Assembly (NCBI GenBank): GCA_039000515.1
Contig: JBCFYV010000100.1
Location: 25,282,351 to 25,346,350, forward strand
Origin: Timema cristinae
Taxonomy: Eukaryota > Arthropoda > Insecta > Phasmatodea > Timematidae
DNA length: 64,000 nt
Direction: 5' to 3'
Every line of letters begins with the position of its first letter. The stretch's first letter is position 1. The position numbers were made by a program, and so were the translations under genes. Shown piece after piece: positions 48,253 through 58,089 of the stretch. The notes below the pieces were generated by a model. It was given only the letters and a program-made list of their open reading frames with translations. It had not been told where the DNA came from and searched no databases.

Positions 48253-48598
48253 GATATTTTATTATTATTATTATTATTTATTATTATAATATTATATTAT
48301 TATATTATTAATTATTATTTTATTAGCACCGCGTCTTACTACCCGTTCGTGTTATACGCACGCTAATGTGTAATGGTAGGGTGATTGTGAGATGAAATGA
48401 AGGACCTACAGTTTAACGTGGATCCGAACCACGGTGGAGGCCCGGCATTCCCACATTCACAAGTTGTGATTAATACACGTCTTGTCAGAGGTGAAGGAAG
48501 GGTTTGGCAATCAGATAAATCTGTGCCGGGACCGAGGATTGAACCCCGGACCCCAGCACAGAAGTCTTGACACCTTACCCTTAGACCACCAGGTCACC
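48253..48598 (-). mobile_element. SINE-B, inverted, with expanded ATT tail, 8-bp TSD
   Basis: Full-length inverted SINE-B whose 3' AAT/ATT tail has expanded to about 65 bp (48258-48325). Direct repeats AAAAGTAC lie at 48245-48252 and 48599-48606. Confidence 0.9.
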
Positions 48599-48606
48599 AA
48601 AAGTAC

Positions 48607-48870
48607 ATTATAAGAATACAGCTAGCTAAATATTGCTATGCTATAAAGACAATTCGAATTAGTTTGTTAGTCATATGATTTGTGCTAACTCCTAATCACG
48701 CCTATTAAAAAACAATGTTTTAGTCTGAAGTTTTTTTTAGTGATATCCCCCTTAACCCACTCCAACTAAGCACAGTTTTATTTTCAACTAGTAAATTACT
48801 TTTTTTTTTAAAATTCTCACTCGTGGTCCCACGAACCAAATGTAAAGATTATCTTATCTTGAGTGTGCTG
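48607..48870. other. Unassigned DNA
   Basis: Nothing recognised. Confidence 0.4.
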
Positions 48871-48990
48871 AGTTTGTTTTATAAATTAATTACCATTTAC
48901 CACTGACGTAAATGCGGCTTCATTTCTTTTATAATTAACCTTCTCATCCCTACCTCATTAGTGTAAAGGCGTGAAGCAAAAAAAAAGTAA
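48870..48990 (+). mobile_element. SINE-A, decayed fragment
   Basis: GAGTGTGCTGAGTTTG, then CACTGACGTAAATGCGGC and CTACCTCATTAGTGTAAAGG follow SINE-A body order. Confidence 0.5.
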
Positions 48991-49044
48991 CCAATATATT
49001 ATAATTATTTTGTTAAGATGAAACCTTGAATTTGAATTATGTGT

Positions 49045-49115
49045 ACTTGACAGGGATTCGAACCAAGATTCATAGTTTTAAAATTACTATATAGCTTACT
49101 ACACTGCTGAATAAC
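49045..49115 (-). other. tRNA-like sequence
   Basis: On the minus strand an intact B box (CTTGGTTCGAATCCCTGTC) sits at tRNA distance after CAGTGTAGTAAGCTATATAG. Probably a SINE head. Confidence 0.4.
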
Positions 49116-49279
49116 ACCTCGTTCACCTCTAACTGTACAGTAGAAAGAAACCGGACAACCCGCAATTACTAATGACTATTAAATAAACTCCAACCTCTTC
49201 TCTAAGAACATTATTACGAGTCTGTTCATTCAGCTGGTTCTTTTTTTTTTTTTTTTTTTCTTTTCCTTTGGACCGGTTA

Positions 49280-49325
49280 TGACGTCAGTATTGGTCAACG
49301 CATGCGCTATAATAGGATTATAAAG
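49280..49325 (+). promoter_or_regulatory. Compact promoter-like cluster: CRE, CCAAT, NRF1-like, TATA
   Basis: Within 46 bp lie a full palindromic CRE TGACGTCA (49280-49287), an inverted CCAAT box ATTGG (49290-49294), an NRF1-like CGCATGCGC (49299-49307) and TATAAAG (49319-49325). Start sites would be expected about 25-30 bp downstream (around 49345-49352, GTCCAACC). A T run lies just upstream. The order and spacing resemble a TATA promoter controlled by CREB-type factors. Function is inferred from motifs only. Confidence 0.45.
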
Positions 49326-49419
49326 TGAGTGGTATTAATGTGCGTCCAACCCGAAACCAGCTGGACCACCTTCTTGACTATTCCCGAGAGAGAGAAAAAA
49401 AGGGGAAAGAGAGGGTAAG

Positions 49420-49566
49420 ATGGACATGACCCATCAAACATTCTGTCTTCGACCTTTATTGTTGTGCCTAGTCCATATACTCGTTGGATGCGGGCAAGGT
49501 GATTTTATAGCGATTTATTGCCAAAGGGGAGCAGGTTTTACTCGCGCTAAAAGCACTTCAAAGTAA
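49420..49566 (+). CDS. Candidate first coding exon, signal-peptide-like
   Basis: Forty-eight codons follow the promoter-like cluster by about 95 bases. The start context AAGATGG is favourable (purine at -3, G at +4). The protein starts MDMTHQTFCLRPLLLCLVHI then LVGCGQG, which looks like a secretory signal peptide: a basic Arg at position 11, a hydrophobic core at about 12-22 and small residues after. A plausible 5' splice site GGGCAAG|GTGATT lies at about 49498, so the true exon might end there. A competing donor GAGG|GTAAGA at 49414 lies just before the ATG. If that donor is used, this exon is non-coding and the frame is chance. No downstream exon was identified. I do not recognise the product. 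Confidence 0.3.
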   Translation: MDMTHQTFCLRPLLLCLVHILVGCGQGDFIAIYCQRGAGFTRAKSTSK

Positions 49567-49599
49567 TTAGTTTTATAGTCTTGCGAAAAAGAAGTGTAC

Positions 49600-49895
49600 G
49601 GGAAGTGGAACAAGGGTTGGAGTGACCTGGGCAGCCGGGACACCGGAAGATATCCCGGTGAGCTGGTTTGATTAGGGCTTCCCTTCCGCCAACTACTTCA
49701 AAACTAAACTAAACAAACTAAACAAAACTAAACTAAACTAAACTAAACTAAACTAAATAAATAACTGTGAACGATAAGAGGCGGAAAGAGGAAGAAGGGT
49801 TGGAGTGGTCTGGGCAGCCGGGACATCGGAAGATATCCCGGTGAGCTGGTATAATTAGGGCTTCCCTTCCGCCAACTATTTCAAACTAAATAAAG
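49600..49895. repeat. Two copies of a ~100-bp hairpin-rich repeat with (AAACT)n spacer
   Basis: Both copies (about 49602-49705 and 49785-49890) contain CTGGGCAGCCGGGACA, GGAAGATATCCCGGTGAGC and GGGCTTCCCTTCCGCCAACT. A run of AAACT repeats (49700-49757) separates them. CCGGGA...TCCCGG can form a hairpin. Possibly a short retroposon with a simple-repeat tail. Family unknown. Confidence 0.75.
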
Positions 49896-50375
49896 CTATT
49901 CAATCAATCGTAAATTATTGGTTTTACTAAATTTTTGGTCAAATGTTCCGGTGAGTAAGTTTGAAGGTGCCCAGATTACATAATTTGGGAAGATATACAA
50001 TGGAGTTAAATGTAAAATTATCCTGTTTGTTGTTTTTTTGTGTTGTTTATAAACAATTTACTAAGCCAAACGTAAAAGGATTTGTTTAGTAACTTTAGTG
50101 AATGCTGACTGTCACTAGCTTTGTCATCCACACAAGTATAAGGGGTAAGATCATTTTAAAAATTTATATCTTCAAAATTAGAACCTCAGCTATTGTCTAA
50201 CAATTTAGAAGCAATTTTGCTTATAAATAGAAAGTGTAAACTCGTGTTTTAATAGAGAATAGTGACGCGATCAGTGATAATGTAGCTGAAATGGTCTCTA
50301 GATTAAACTTACTAATAAAAAATATATAAATACTTCATCTCACCCCTTCAGCTTACACTGAGACATAACCTAAGT
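49896..50375. other. Unassigned DNA
   Basis: Nothing recognised. Confidence 0.4.
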
Positions 50376-50457
50376 GGTATTTATGAGTGTATGTTAAGCA
50401 CCGTCATATTTGTAGTCCCGGGGCCTTCGGAACCTGCCAGTATGGGTAAATCCAGCC
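50376..50457 (+). repeat. Short dispersed repeat shared with 26628-26694
   Basis: GTATTTATGAGTGTATGTTA, then TAGTCCCGGGGCCTTCGG and AACCTGCCAG; the inverted relative is at 26628. Confidence 0.55.
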
Positions 50458-50734
50458 GGGGGGAGGGGTAAGGGGCAGTCACCCTCCCTAATACCCAAAC
50501 GATTTTAATAAAAACTTAAAGTACATCAAGTAGAACTTTAAAACCAAGCATTAAAGATGTGTTGAACGAATTTAATTAATATTCTTTAGTCAGATAGGCA
50601 ACTAATTTCAACAATTTTATAACCGAAGACCACTCCCAATAGCTTCTAGGTTCATCCAAATTTTCTTCATTTTACTGGAGAAGGCTCCTCGGACTTCCCT
50701 TTGGGTTGGAGGCCAAACAGCTACAATATTGCTT

Positions 50735-51470
50735 CAAATACGCCACTGCGCAGGTGCAAATCTGAGCACTCTGTCCACATGATTCTAGTTTCCTTGAAAT
50801 ACGCCACTGCGCAGGTGCAAAGCTGAGCACCATGTCCACATGATTCTAGTTTCCTTCAAATACGCCACTGCGCAGGTGCAAAGCTGAGCACTATGTCCAC
50901 ATGATTCTAGTTTCCTTCAAATACGCCACTGCGCAGGTGCAAAGCTGAGCACCATGTCCACATGATTCTAGTTTCCTTGAAATACGCCACTGCGCAGGTG
51001 CAAAGCTGAGCACTATGTCCACATGATTCTAGTTTCCTTCAAATACGCCACTGCGCAGGTGCAAAGCTGAGCACCATGTCCACATGATTCTAGTTTCCTT
51101 GAAATACGCCACTGCGCAGGTGCAAAGCTGAGCACCATGTCCACATGATTCTAGTTTCCTTGAAATACGCCACTGCGCAGGTGCAAAGCTGAGCACTCTG
51201 TCCACATGATTCTAGTTTCCTTCAAATACGCCACTGCGCAGGTGCAAAGCTGAGCACTATGTCCACATGATTCTAGTTTCCTTCAAATACGCCACTGCGC
51301 AGGTGCAAAGCTGAGCACTATGTCCACATGATTCTAGTTTCCTTCAAATACGCCACTGCGCAGGTGCAAAGCTGAGCACTATGTCCACATGATTCTAGTC
51401 TCCTTCAAATATGCCACTGCGCAGGTGCAAAGCTGGGCAATATGTCCACGTGACGCTAGTATCTTTCAAC
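50735..51470. repeat. 61-bp minisatellite, 12 copies
   Basis: Unit TACGCCACTGCGCAGGTGCA then AAGCTGAGCAC, TGTCCACATGATTCTAG and TTTCCTT. CTGAGCAC or its variant falls at 50762, 50823, 50884 and every 61 bases to 51433. Variants (ACTCTG, ACCATG, ACTATG; TTGAAA, TTCAAA) are mixed along the array. Each unit has a CAGGTG E-box. Confidence 0.97.
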
Positions 51471-51479
51471 ATTTTGAAC

Positions 51480-51929
51480 TGTGGTGAACATTCTTGTCTT
51501 GTTTCATTGTTTGTGCTGTGTTCCTTTCTAAACTTATTCGAGTAAAGTTAAAAAATGAGTCAGGAAACTTACTCAGTTTCTGAATGTACTTTTTCCAAAG
51601 AACCTTTCTCAATTCTTTTTATCATTAATATGGTTAACCCAGTGTGGTTTTAAAATTTTTCGTTTAGTCATGTTTCAAAACGTTTTATGTCATTCCTGTG
51701 TGCACCCAACCTAAAAGTTTGAGAGGGTACTTCCCACAAATTATTTTTTTATGAGGAAAATTATTTTAATTTCAATTCGTACATTATTTGGAAGAAATAA
51801 TCATTGTAGCTTGTGTGTTCTGTCGTGTTTAGCAAAATGGTTGACTAGGGTGGGAGATTTAAGAAATGGAGTGAAAAAATCTGAGTTCTTTGAATTGAAA
51901 ACCATTTATTTCAAATCAAGCTTCAACCT
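51480..51929. other. Unassigned DNA
   Basis: No gene is recognised. Short frames (for example 51751-51933) have no domain and the last runs into MITE-P. Confidence 0.4.
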
Positions 51930-52282
51930 TTAAGGTGGGGTGTAAGGAGACGCGAGTAAAGCTTCGCAGTTTTCATAGAAAAACCTTTTTTGATCAAAAG
52001 AAATCAAATGTTTCTCCAGTAAAAAAATATAGTATAATTTTCTTCACGTGGTGACCTCAACATTTGTTGAATATCGGTCAAGGTGTCCTGGAATATAGTT
52101 ACAACTTTATCTTCATTTAAAGCTTATCATCTAATGCCACTATGCTCATGGCAGGTATTTAACGACGGTTGATATCACCATGTGAAGAGAAATAGTATAT
52201 TTATTTTTGGCCAAAAAAGTTCCTTTATAAAAATTGCAAAAACCACTGTATTTTTCTTGAGTACCGTTCCACCCCACCTTAA
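51930..52282. mobile_element. Palindromic MITE-P copy 5, both TTAA ends
   Basis: The best-preserved ends: TTAAGGTGGGGTGTAAGGAG on the left and, inverted, TTAAGGTGGGGTGGAACGGT on the right. The central mirror arms include CACGTGGTGACCTCAAC and GTTGATATCACCATGTG. Confidence 0.88.
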
Positions 52283-52288
52283 TTATTG

Positions 52289-52555
52289 AGTTGCGGCCGG
52301 GTTCAATTCTCGGTCCCGGCAAAGATTTATCTGATTTCCAAACCCTTCCTTCACCTCTGACAAGACATCTTGTGAATGTGGGAATGCCAGGCCTCCACCA
52401 TGGTTTGGATTCCACGTTAAACTGTAGGTCCTTCATTTCATCTCACAATCACCCTACCATTACACATTAGCGTAAGTGCGTATAACCCGAACGGGTAGTA
52501 AGACGTGGTGCTAATAGTAATAATAATAAATAATAATAATAATAATAATAATTAA
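52289..52555 (+). mobile_element. SINE-B, 5' truncated
   Basis: It starts at the B box (GGGTTCAATTCTCGGTCCCG). Body and A/B tail are complete, followed by AAT repeats. Confidence 0.88.
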
Positions 52556-52740
52556 TAATAATAGCACCACGTCCTACTACCCATTCGGGTTATACGCTCT
52601 TACGCTAATGTGTAATGGTAGGGTGATTGTGAGATGAAATGAAGGACCTACAGTTTAACGTGGAATCCGAACCACTGTGGAGGCCTGGCATTCCCCACAT
52701 TCACAAGATGTCTCGTCGTCGTCGTGAAGGTAGGGTTAGA
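52556..52740 (-). mobile_element. SINE-B, inverted, partly decayed
   Basis: Inverted tail and body, abutting the plus-strand SINE-B tail to tail. Past CACAAGATGTCT the sequence carries a CGT expansion (TCGTCGTCGTCG) and decays. The frame at 52639-52845 reads through it and is not considered real. Confidence 0.8.
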
Positions 52741-53716
52741 AAGGTGTTCATTGACAAACATCCCAAGAACACAAACATGTCTGAGGAAATCGTCCATTTC
52801 ACAATCATCCCGGTGTCCCTTTTTGGGTCTCCGCCCTCTAAATGACCCCCTTACACACCCTTTTACCCGCCCAGTTTGACCACAGCATAAAATTTTACGA
52901 GTGGACACAGCACGCACACGCACGCAGCTACTAATGACAGATATGACGTATCCCCCCTCCCCCCATACCGTCAAGTCTATGTTTATATAGCAAGGGGATT
53001 AGAGAACGGACACCCAGCACACACCCGAACCTTCCATCATCCTAAGGAAGGGCATTTACATAATCCGTCAATTTACTGCCATTAAATACCAGAAGGGATA
53101 AAGGATTCGTCTTTCTTCTTCACAGTTTACTTCATATTTTTTTTCTTTCCGCCTTTACTAATGACAGAAAGCATTTGTTATCGGCATGTCCCTGAAGAAA
53201 GAGGAAGTCCCCCCTTACTCCCTCTTTCTCTCACGTAATTACCTTGATGCATATGTTTACACATGAAAAGGTACGCTTGAATGGTTCGAGTAATGGTTGG
53301 ATTACCTTTAAAGGGGGTTGGCGATGAGTTGTGGTGAATGTAATACTTTTTTTTTTTACTGATACACAACAGAATAAATAAATTTAACGGATGTAGATCA
53401 GCACGCTTTGGTGAAGTAGTCGTCGGTGATGGTCATCAGTTACAAAAATGGTGAAGGTAGCGTGGACAAAAATTGTTTAAAATTAATGGTACATCGATGA
53501 GTAACGGTAGAGAGAATTGTGACCCAAATGGTTTGCACAAAACAATAATAATCAAAGTTAGATTACGTAGCTATGCGTTATTAATGCTGTAAATGGAAAC
53601 TTGAATCATAAGCGGCTTGCCGTTAATTTATTCCAAAGCTTAAAGTAAAAGAAAAGTTTAGAAGATTAATTTTTGAATAACTTCTTGTGGTGCAAACGGT
53701 AAACCATTATATGTTT
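52741..53716. other. Unassigned DNA
   Basis: No gene is recognised. It includes ACGCACACGCACGCAGC near 52912. Frames at 52648-52974 and 53178-53369 lack domains. Confidence 0.4.
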
Positions 53717-53725
53717 GGTTGAATT

Positions 53726-54167
53726 AAGGCTGTAACCAGAGGGGGGGGGGGGGGTTCAAACCCCCCACGAAATTTTATGAACAAAATATATATGGCTTTA
53801 TTTATGGTTCAAACAATATCAAAATTAAGATACAAATACAAATTAGGGGTGTGTGTTATCATAAAAAAAAGCCCTTCAAAGAGCTTCTAGGTGTGTTAAA
53901 TATTTAGAAATTTTCCTAGCCTTAGGCATTTTGGGGGTTATTTTACCATAAAGAAAACTTCACAAATCTTCAAAAAGTTTTTATTATTTAGAAATTTCCC
54001 AAGCCTTCGGCAGCTAAGGGGTTATTTTACCATGAAAAAAAAAAACACTTAAGAGAGCTTCTAGAACTTTTAATCATTTAGAATTTTTTCTAGCTACCAG
54101 CAATTGGGGGATGTGCCCACCTAACACCCCCCCTCTCCCTGAAATTATTGGCTGGCTACGGCCTTGG
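53726..54167. mobile_element. MITE with 9-bp TSD and internal triplication
   Basis: Ends AAGGCTGTAACCAG and, inverted, AAGGCCGTAGCCAG. Direct repeats GGTTGAATT lie at 53717-53725 and 54168-54176. A C/G run is near the left end. Inside, a ~100-bp segment (GAGCTTCTAG...ATTTAGAAATTT...GGGGTTATTTTACCAT) is present about three times (53868-54115). The TSD length suggests a Mutator-like or hAT origin; undecided. Confidence 0.75.
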
Positions 54168-54176
54168 GTTGAATTG

Positions 54177-54852
54177 AGCACAATTCAACTGCCAGTTCCG
54201 TAATTCATCTTTAAGACGTTATAAAATGTAAAGTGTAATTTACAACTATTATATTTAAAACTAACCCAAAATTTTACTTTCATGAATAAGACGTGAAAAC
54301 TGATCATTAGTTTCAAAGTGTTCAGCAAGAAACTTGTATCAACTTCTTCTATAAAATTGAAAGTGAATACCTTGGGATATTGTGAAGTAAACTAATTTCT
54401 TTTTACAGGGTTAAAAAGTTACCAAAATAAACCTTTGCAAACCAAATAAAATCATATATTAAGATTCGATGTAACAAATCAATTATTTTATATCATTACA
54501 TCTTGGTGAAATCCTTCATCTTTCACAGGCGTTATTTAGATAATTCTTATTAAAATCCGACTATTAATAGGGCCAGAGTTTCTAAACGTTTGTAGAGCTA
54601 CCAGTTTTAAACTTTTTTCCCACATATTTTGAAACAGGAAATAAAATCATTCAAACTGACTTCCATATTGAAAGTATTGCGTTGATACAATTAAAACAAT
54701 CTTATGTTTGAAAACCGATGATGATAACAAGACCTAAATATAGCTTTGATTTTTTTATATTCTGCATATTTTTGCTAAAAAATAATAAACTAAAAACGTT
54801 ATAAATTTTATAGAACTTTATTTTCTTGTTTTGTAAAATTATATTATTTACG
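54177..54852. other. Unassigned AT-rich DNA
   Basis: Nothing recognised. Confidence 0.4.
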
Positions 54853-54861
54853 CGTCTTAAC

Positions 54862-54864
<3 letters not shown>

Positions 54865-54925
<61 letters not shown>

Positions 54926-55179
54926 TATTATTAGCACCGCGTCTTACTACCCGTTCGGGTTGTACGCACTTACGCTTATGTGTAATGGTAGGGTGATTGT
55001 GAGATGAAATGGAGGACCTACAGCTTAACGTGGGATCCGAACCACGGTGGAGGCCTGGAATTCCCCATATTCACAAGTTGTGATTAATAAACGTCTTGTC
55101 AGAGGTGAAGGAAGGGTTTGGTAATCAGATAAATTGTGCTTGGACCGAGGATTGAACCCCGTACCCCAGCACAGAAGTC
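54865..55179 (-). mobile_element. SINE-B, inverted, long ATT tail, 12-bp TSD
   Basis: The SINE-B body and B box are present; the outermost head is missing after CAGCACAGAAGTC. The tail has grown into an ATT microsatellite of about 65 bp (54865-54930). TSD CGTCTTAACTTA lies at 54853-54864 and 55180-55191. Confidence 0.92.
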
Positions 55180-55191
55180 CGTCTTAACTTA

Positions 55192-55465
55192 AAAGTTTTG
55201 TATTTTTCTTAATCAGTCTCTTTTTTTAAACTATAAATATGTACTGTTATCGTATTTTTCTTTTTGATTCAAACAATTTTTTATGTGTGTATATAACTAT
55301 ATAGGTATGTAAAAAATCTTAATTGATAATTTTTGGTTCTATTCTGATTTACTTAATTGATTCGTTTAGTAACACAATGAAAAAGTTTCCAAAATAAAAT
55401 AGTTTATATTATGTCACATTTTCTCTTTTGGATATTTAATTTTATTAGCTCACTGATTTTTACTT
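55192..55465. other. Unassigned AT-rich DNA
   Basis: Nothing recognised. Confidence 0.4.
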
Positions 55466-55690
55466 CCACACGTCTTGCTACCCATTCAGGCTGTCCTCAT
55501 TTTTAATTAACTCGATAAGGTAGGTATGAGTGAGGTATTATTTAGAGGAAATGTACTAGTATTTTCTTATAGAGAGATAGAGTGTGAGAAACCCTTTAGG
55601 TAAATACACCCAGCCGGGTTTCGAACCATTACATCTTCATCACCAACAAACCTAAGTTTGACGTTAAGTCTCCGTGACCAATGAAGAGGG
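55466..55690 (-). mobile_element. SINE-A, inverted, diverged
   Basis: Tail ACGTCTTGCTACCCATTCAG, body ATGTACTAGTATTTTC, B box GGGTTTCGAACC and a decayed head. Confidence 0.75.
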
Positions 55691-56388
55691 TGTAAGAATA
55701 ATTAATAAAAATAAATTTTATCTTAATTTCTTAGAAATAAAAATCACCAGTCAAATCGTGGTTCCTCCCCCCAGAAACAAACAACTCGGGTGATGACTTC
55801 TTGTAAAGTATTTCGGCTACTACCTTACCTGTGACCCCATAGGTTAAGAGGTCAACTGCAGTTTAAAAAGTGACCAGTGGCAGGTTCTGAAGACGGTCGC
55901 AAAACAAGCTCTCCTTATGAAGACATTTTTATAATCTCGTTAAAGGCCCGTGCTGGGCCATTTTTACTTGACGAAACCCCGGAAGGGTGAGGGGGGGGGG
56001 GGACTTTAGTGGTCAAGCATGGACATTAAAACATTCTACAAGTATTGGGGAGGAGAGGAAGGGGGTAGTCGACTGACGGACTCGGGGGTCTGAGGGTGAT
56101 TGATGAAGGTTTAATAGCAATCTGTGAGGTAATGCACTTATGGCGAATCGGGTCCTAGAAACTTTGCCATCATCGGGAGACTAGTTTTTATTCCAGTATG
56201 GATTTTAACCGAGTTAATCAAGAGGTCACCACCGACAGGGATTCTGCAGTTATTCCATCCTCCTAACTCCTCCAGTCTGGAGGCACTAGGGCTGTTTTTT
56301 CGAACTTTTTTTTTTTAATCCAATGGCTCCTCAAATATGATGGTAAAATTTCAAAGCTCACCAACCCAACGATTAAAAAAAAAAAACT
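55691..56388. other. Unassigned DNA
   Basis: No gene is recognised. A TGACCAGTGGCA variant of the recurrent everted motif lies at 55871. G runs near 55990. Confidence 0.4.
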
Positions 56389-56623
56389 TAGCACCGCGTC
56401 TTACTACCCATTCGGGTTATACGCTTAAGTACTTATTACACTAATGAGTTAGGGATTGGGAAGGTTGAATATAGAGGAAGTGAACCCACATTTGCGTGGA
56501 AAATCATTCAAGAAAAATCACCCCGTTTCACCCGAGTGAGATTCGAAGCTCGATCTCCCCGTCCTCGGCAGTCTAGCTCAACACGAAACTAGCGCTTTAT
56601 CTAACTACGCCACCGAGGCGGGT
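56389..56623 (-). mobile_element. SINE-A, inverted, complete
   Basis: Tail AGCACCGCGTCTTACTACCC, B box GAGATTCGAAGCTCG, head ending GCCACCGAGGCGGGT. An A run adjoins the tail. Confidence 0.88.
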
Positions 56624-57137
56624 AAAACCAATTAAAAATATTCACTTTTCTTACATAAACAATTCACCCTAAAAAGTAAAAAGCTAACCCTTCTTGGTTC
56701 CAACATGGCGTAGCTTATAACTTATAAGCGAGGACAGTAATGTTTATGATGCGTATATCTTTTTATTAAATATTATTAAGATAATTAAATTTATTTTATT
56801 TTAAATAAAACAGTACTATTAAAAAAATATTAGCTAAATTAAATTTTTAGTATGTTTCAACTTTTCAAAATTATAACCAACTTTCTTTAATGAGATGGCT
56901 CTGATAGTTCAAATAGATAAATGTCTCACGGCCCCCAATTTGAGAAATACTTCAAAAGGGGATATAGTTTTTAAAATTTTCCGAAAATAATTTTTCTTTC
57001 TTTCTCCAACAAATGATGGATCTTGCGAGTGTAATTAAAACCTTCGCGCCTCAATCCAGTCTAATTATGGATTGGTTTGTGTCAGTCATAGCTCACGGTA
57101 AGATAAATGGTAGCAAAAAACAAATAAGGTGAAACCT
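56624..57137. other. Unassigned AT-rich DNA
   Basis: Nothing recognised. Confidence 0.4.
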
Positions 57138-57388
57138 GATTCGGTGGCCGCATGGTCTATGACATCACTCTCTTGTAATAAACTGCCGATTACAGGGAGA
57201 TCAGGGTTCGAATTACAGCCGGGTGTAGTGAGTGTGATTTTTCCAAAATGTTTTTCCACTCTTCCTCTATGTAAATGTGGTTTCACTTCCTCTATATTCA
57301 ACCTTGATTATCCCTAGATCATTAGATTAATTAGTACGTATGCGTACAACCTGAACAGGTAGTGAGACGTGGGGATAAAAAAAAAAAA
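57138..57388 (+). mobile_element. SINE-A, complete
   Basis: Head ATTCGGTGGCCGCATGGTCT, B box AGGGTTCGAATTAC, body and tail ACAACCTGAACAGGTAGTGA, then an A run. Confidence 0.88.
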
Positions 57389-57414
57389 AGTTGAAAGTTT
57401 GAATTTTTTTTACT

Positions 57415-57560
57415 TCCCACCACGTCTCAGAACTAGTCCTGGCTATAATGTTAACTACACTAATGGGGGGATTAGTAATGTAGAATTTAGAAGAAATGTA
57501 CCAGCATTTAGGTGAGAGAAGAGAGGGAAAACATTTATAACCTCAGTCAGTGGAAAATTA
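57415..57560 (-). mobile_element. SINE-A, inverted fragment
   Basis: Decayed tail CCACCACGTCTCAGAAC and body AGAAGAAATGTACCAGCATTT; the head is absent. Confidence 0.6.
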
Positions 57561-58089
57561 GATAAGATGAAAAGGATAGCTTTGTCTGCATACCATCAGT
57601 GTGGGTCAGAGAGAAATTAATTTTTAGAAAGAGGAGGGGGATTAAGAAGCGTCATGCAGAAATCTTTCTCTTGAGGAAAGAGTGAAAACCAGAGTGTGTA
57701 AACCCCTCTTAATTCAGTACGCCCCAACCTGGATTCAAACCATTGAGTTCTGACCTATGGGGTTAGACGATCACATTGACGCTAGGGTAACTCTTCATGC
57801 AGGGCAGCTATCGGGTCAAATCTCGACCCTTGTTGCATCGGGCTCGTATCCCGCTGGGAGCAAGAGGGGTAGAGGGGGTTGGTGACCAGTGGTCAGTTTG
57901 TCAGAGGTCAAGGTCACACACCGAATGTCCCTCTACTGTTGACCGTTTGACTCTGAGCTGTATCCACCCCGGCAACCAACACGGCCAATTATCACCCAGG
58001 CGCGCCACGTCGAGAGTGACCTTGCACCGGTTTCTTGTCGGTTCGGAAGGTACGATATCACCTTTATAAGCCCTTTATTGTAAGGCTAA
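57561..58089. other. GC-richer unassigned DNA with nuclear-receptor-like motifs
   Basis: No gene is recognised. TGACCAGTGGTCA (57883-57895) is followed at once by the tandem half-sites AGGTCAAGGTCA (57905-57916). A 90-codon frame at 57797-58069 overlaps, without a domain. A tRNA-like minus-strand block with B box GGTTTGAATCCAGG lies at about 57725-57790. Confidence 0.35.

Noticed and set aside
52639..52845. 68-residue frame with an Arg-rich stretch
   Set aside because: The first half is inverted SINE-B with a CGT expansion; no domain afterwards.
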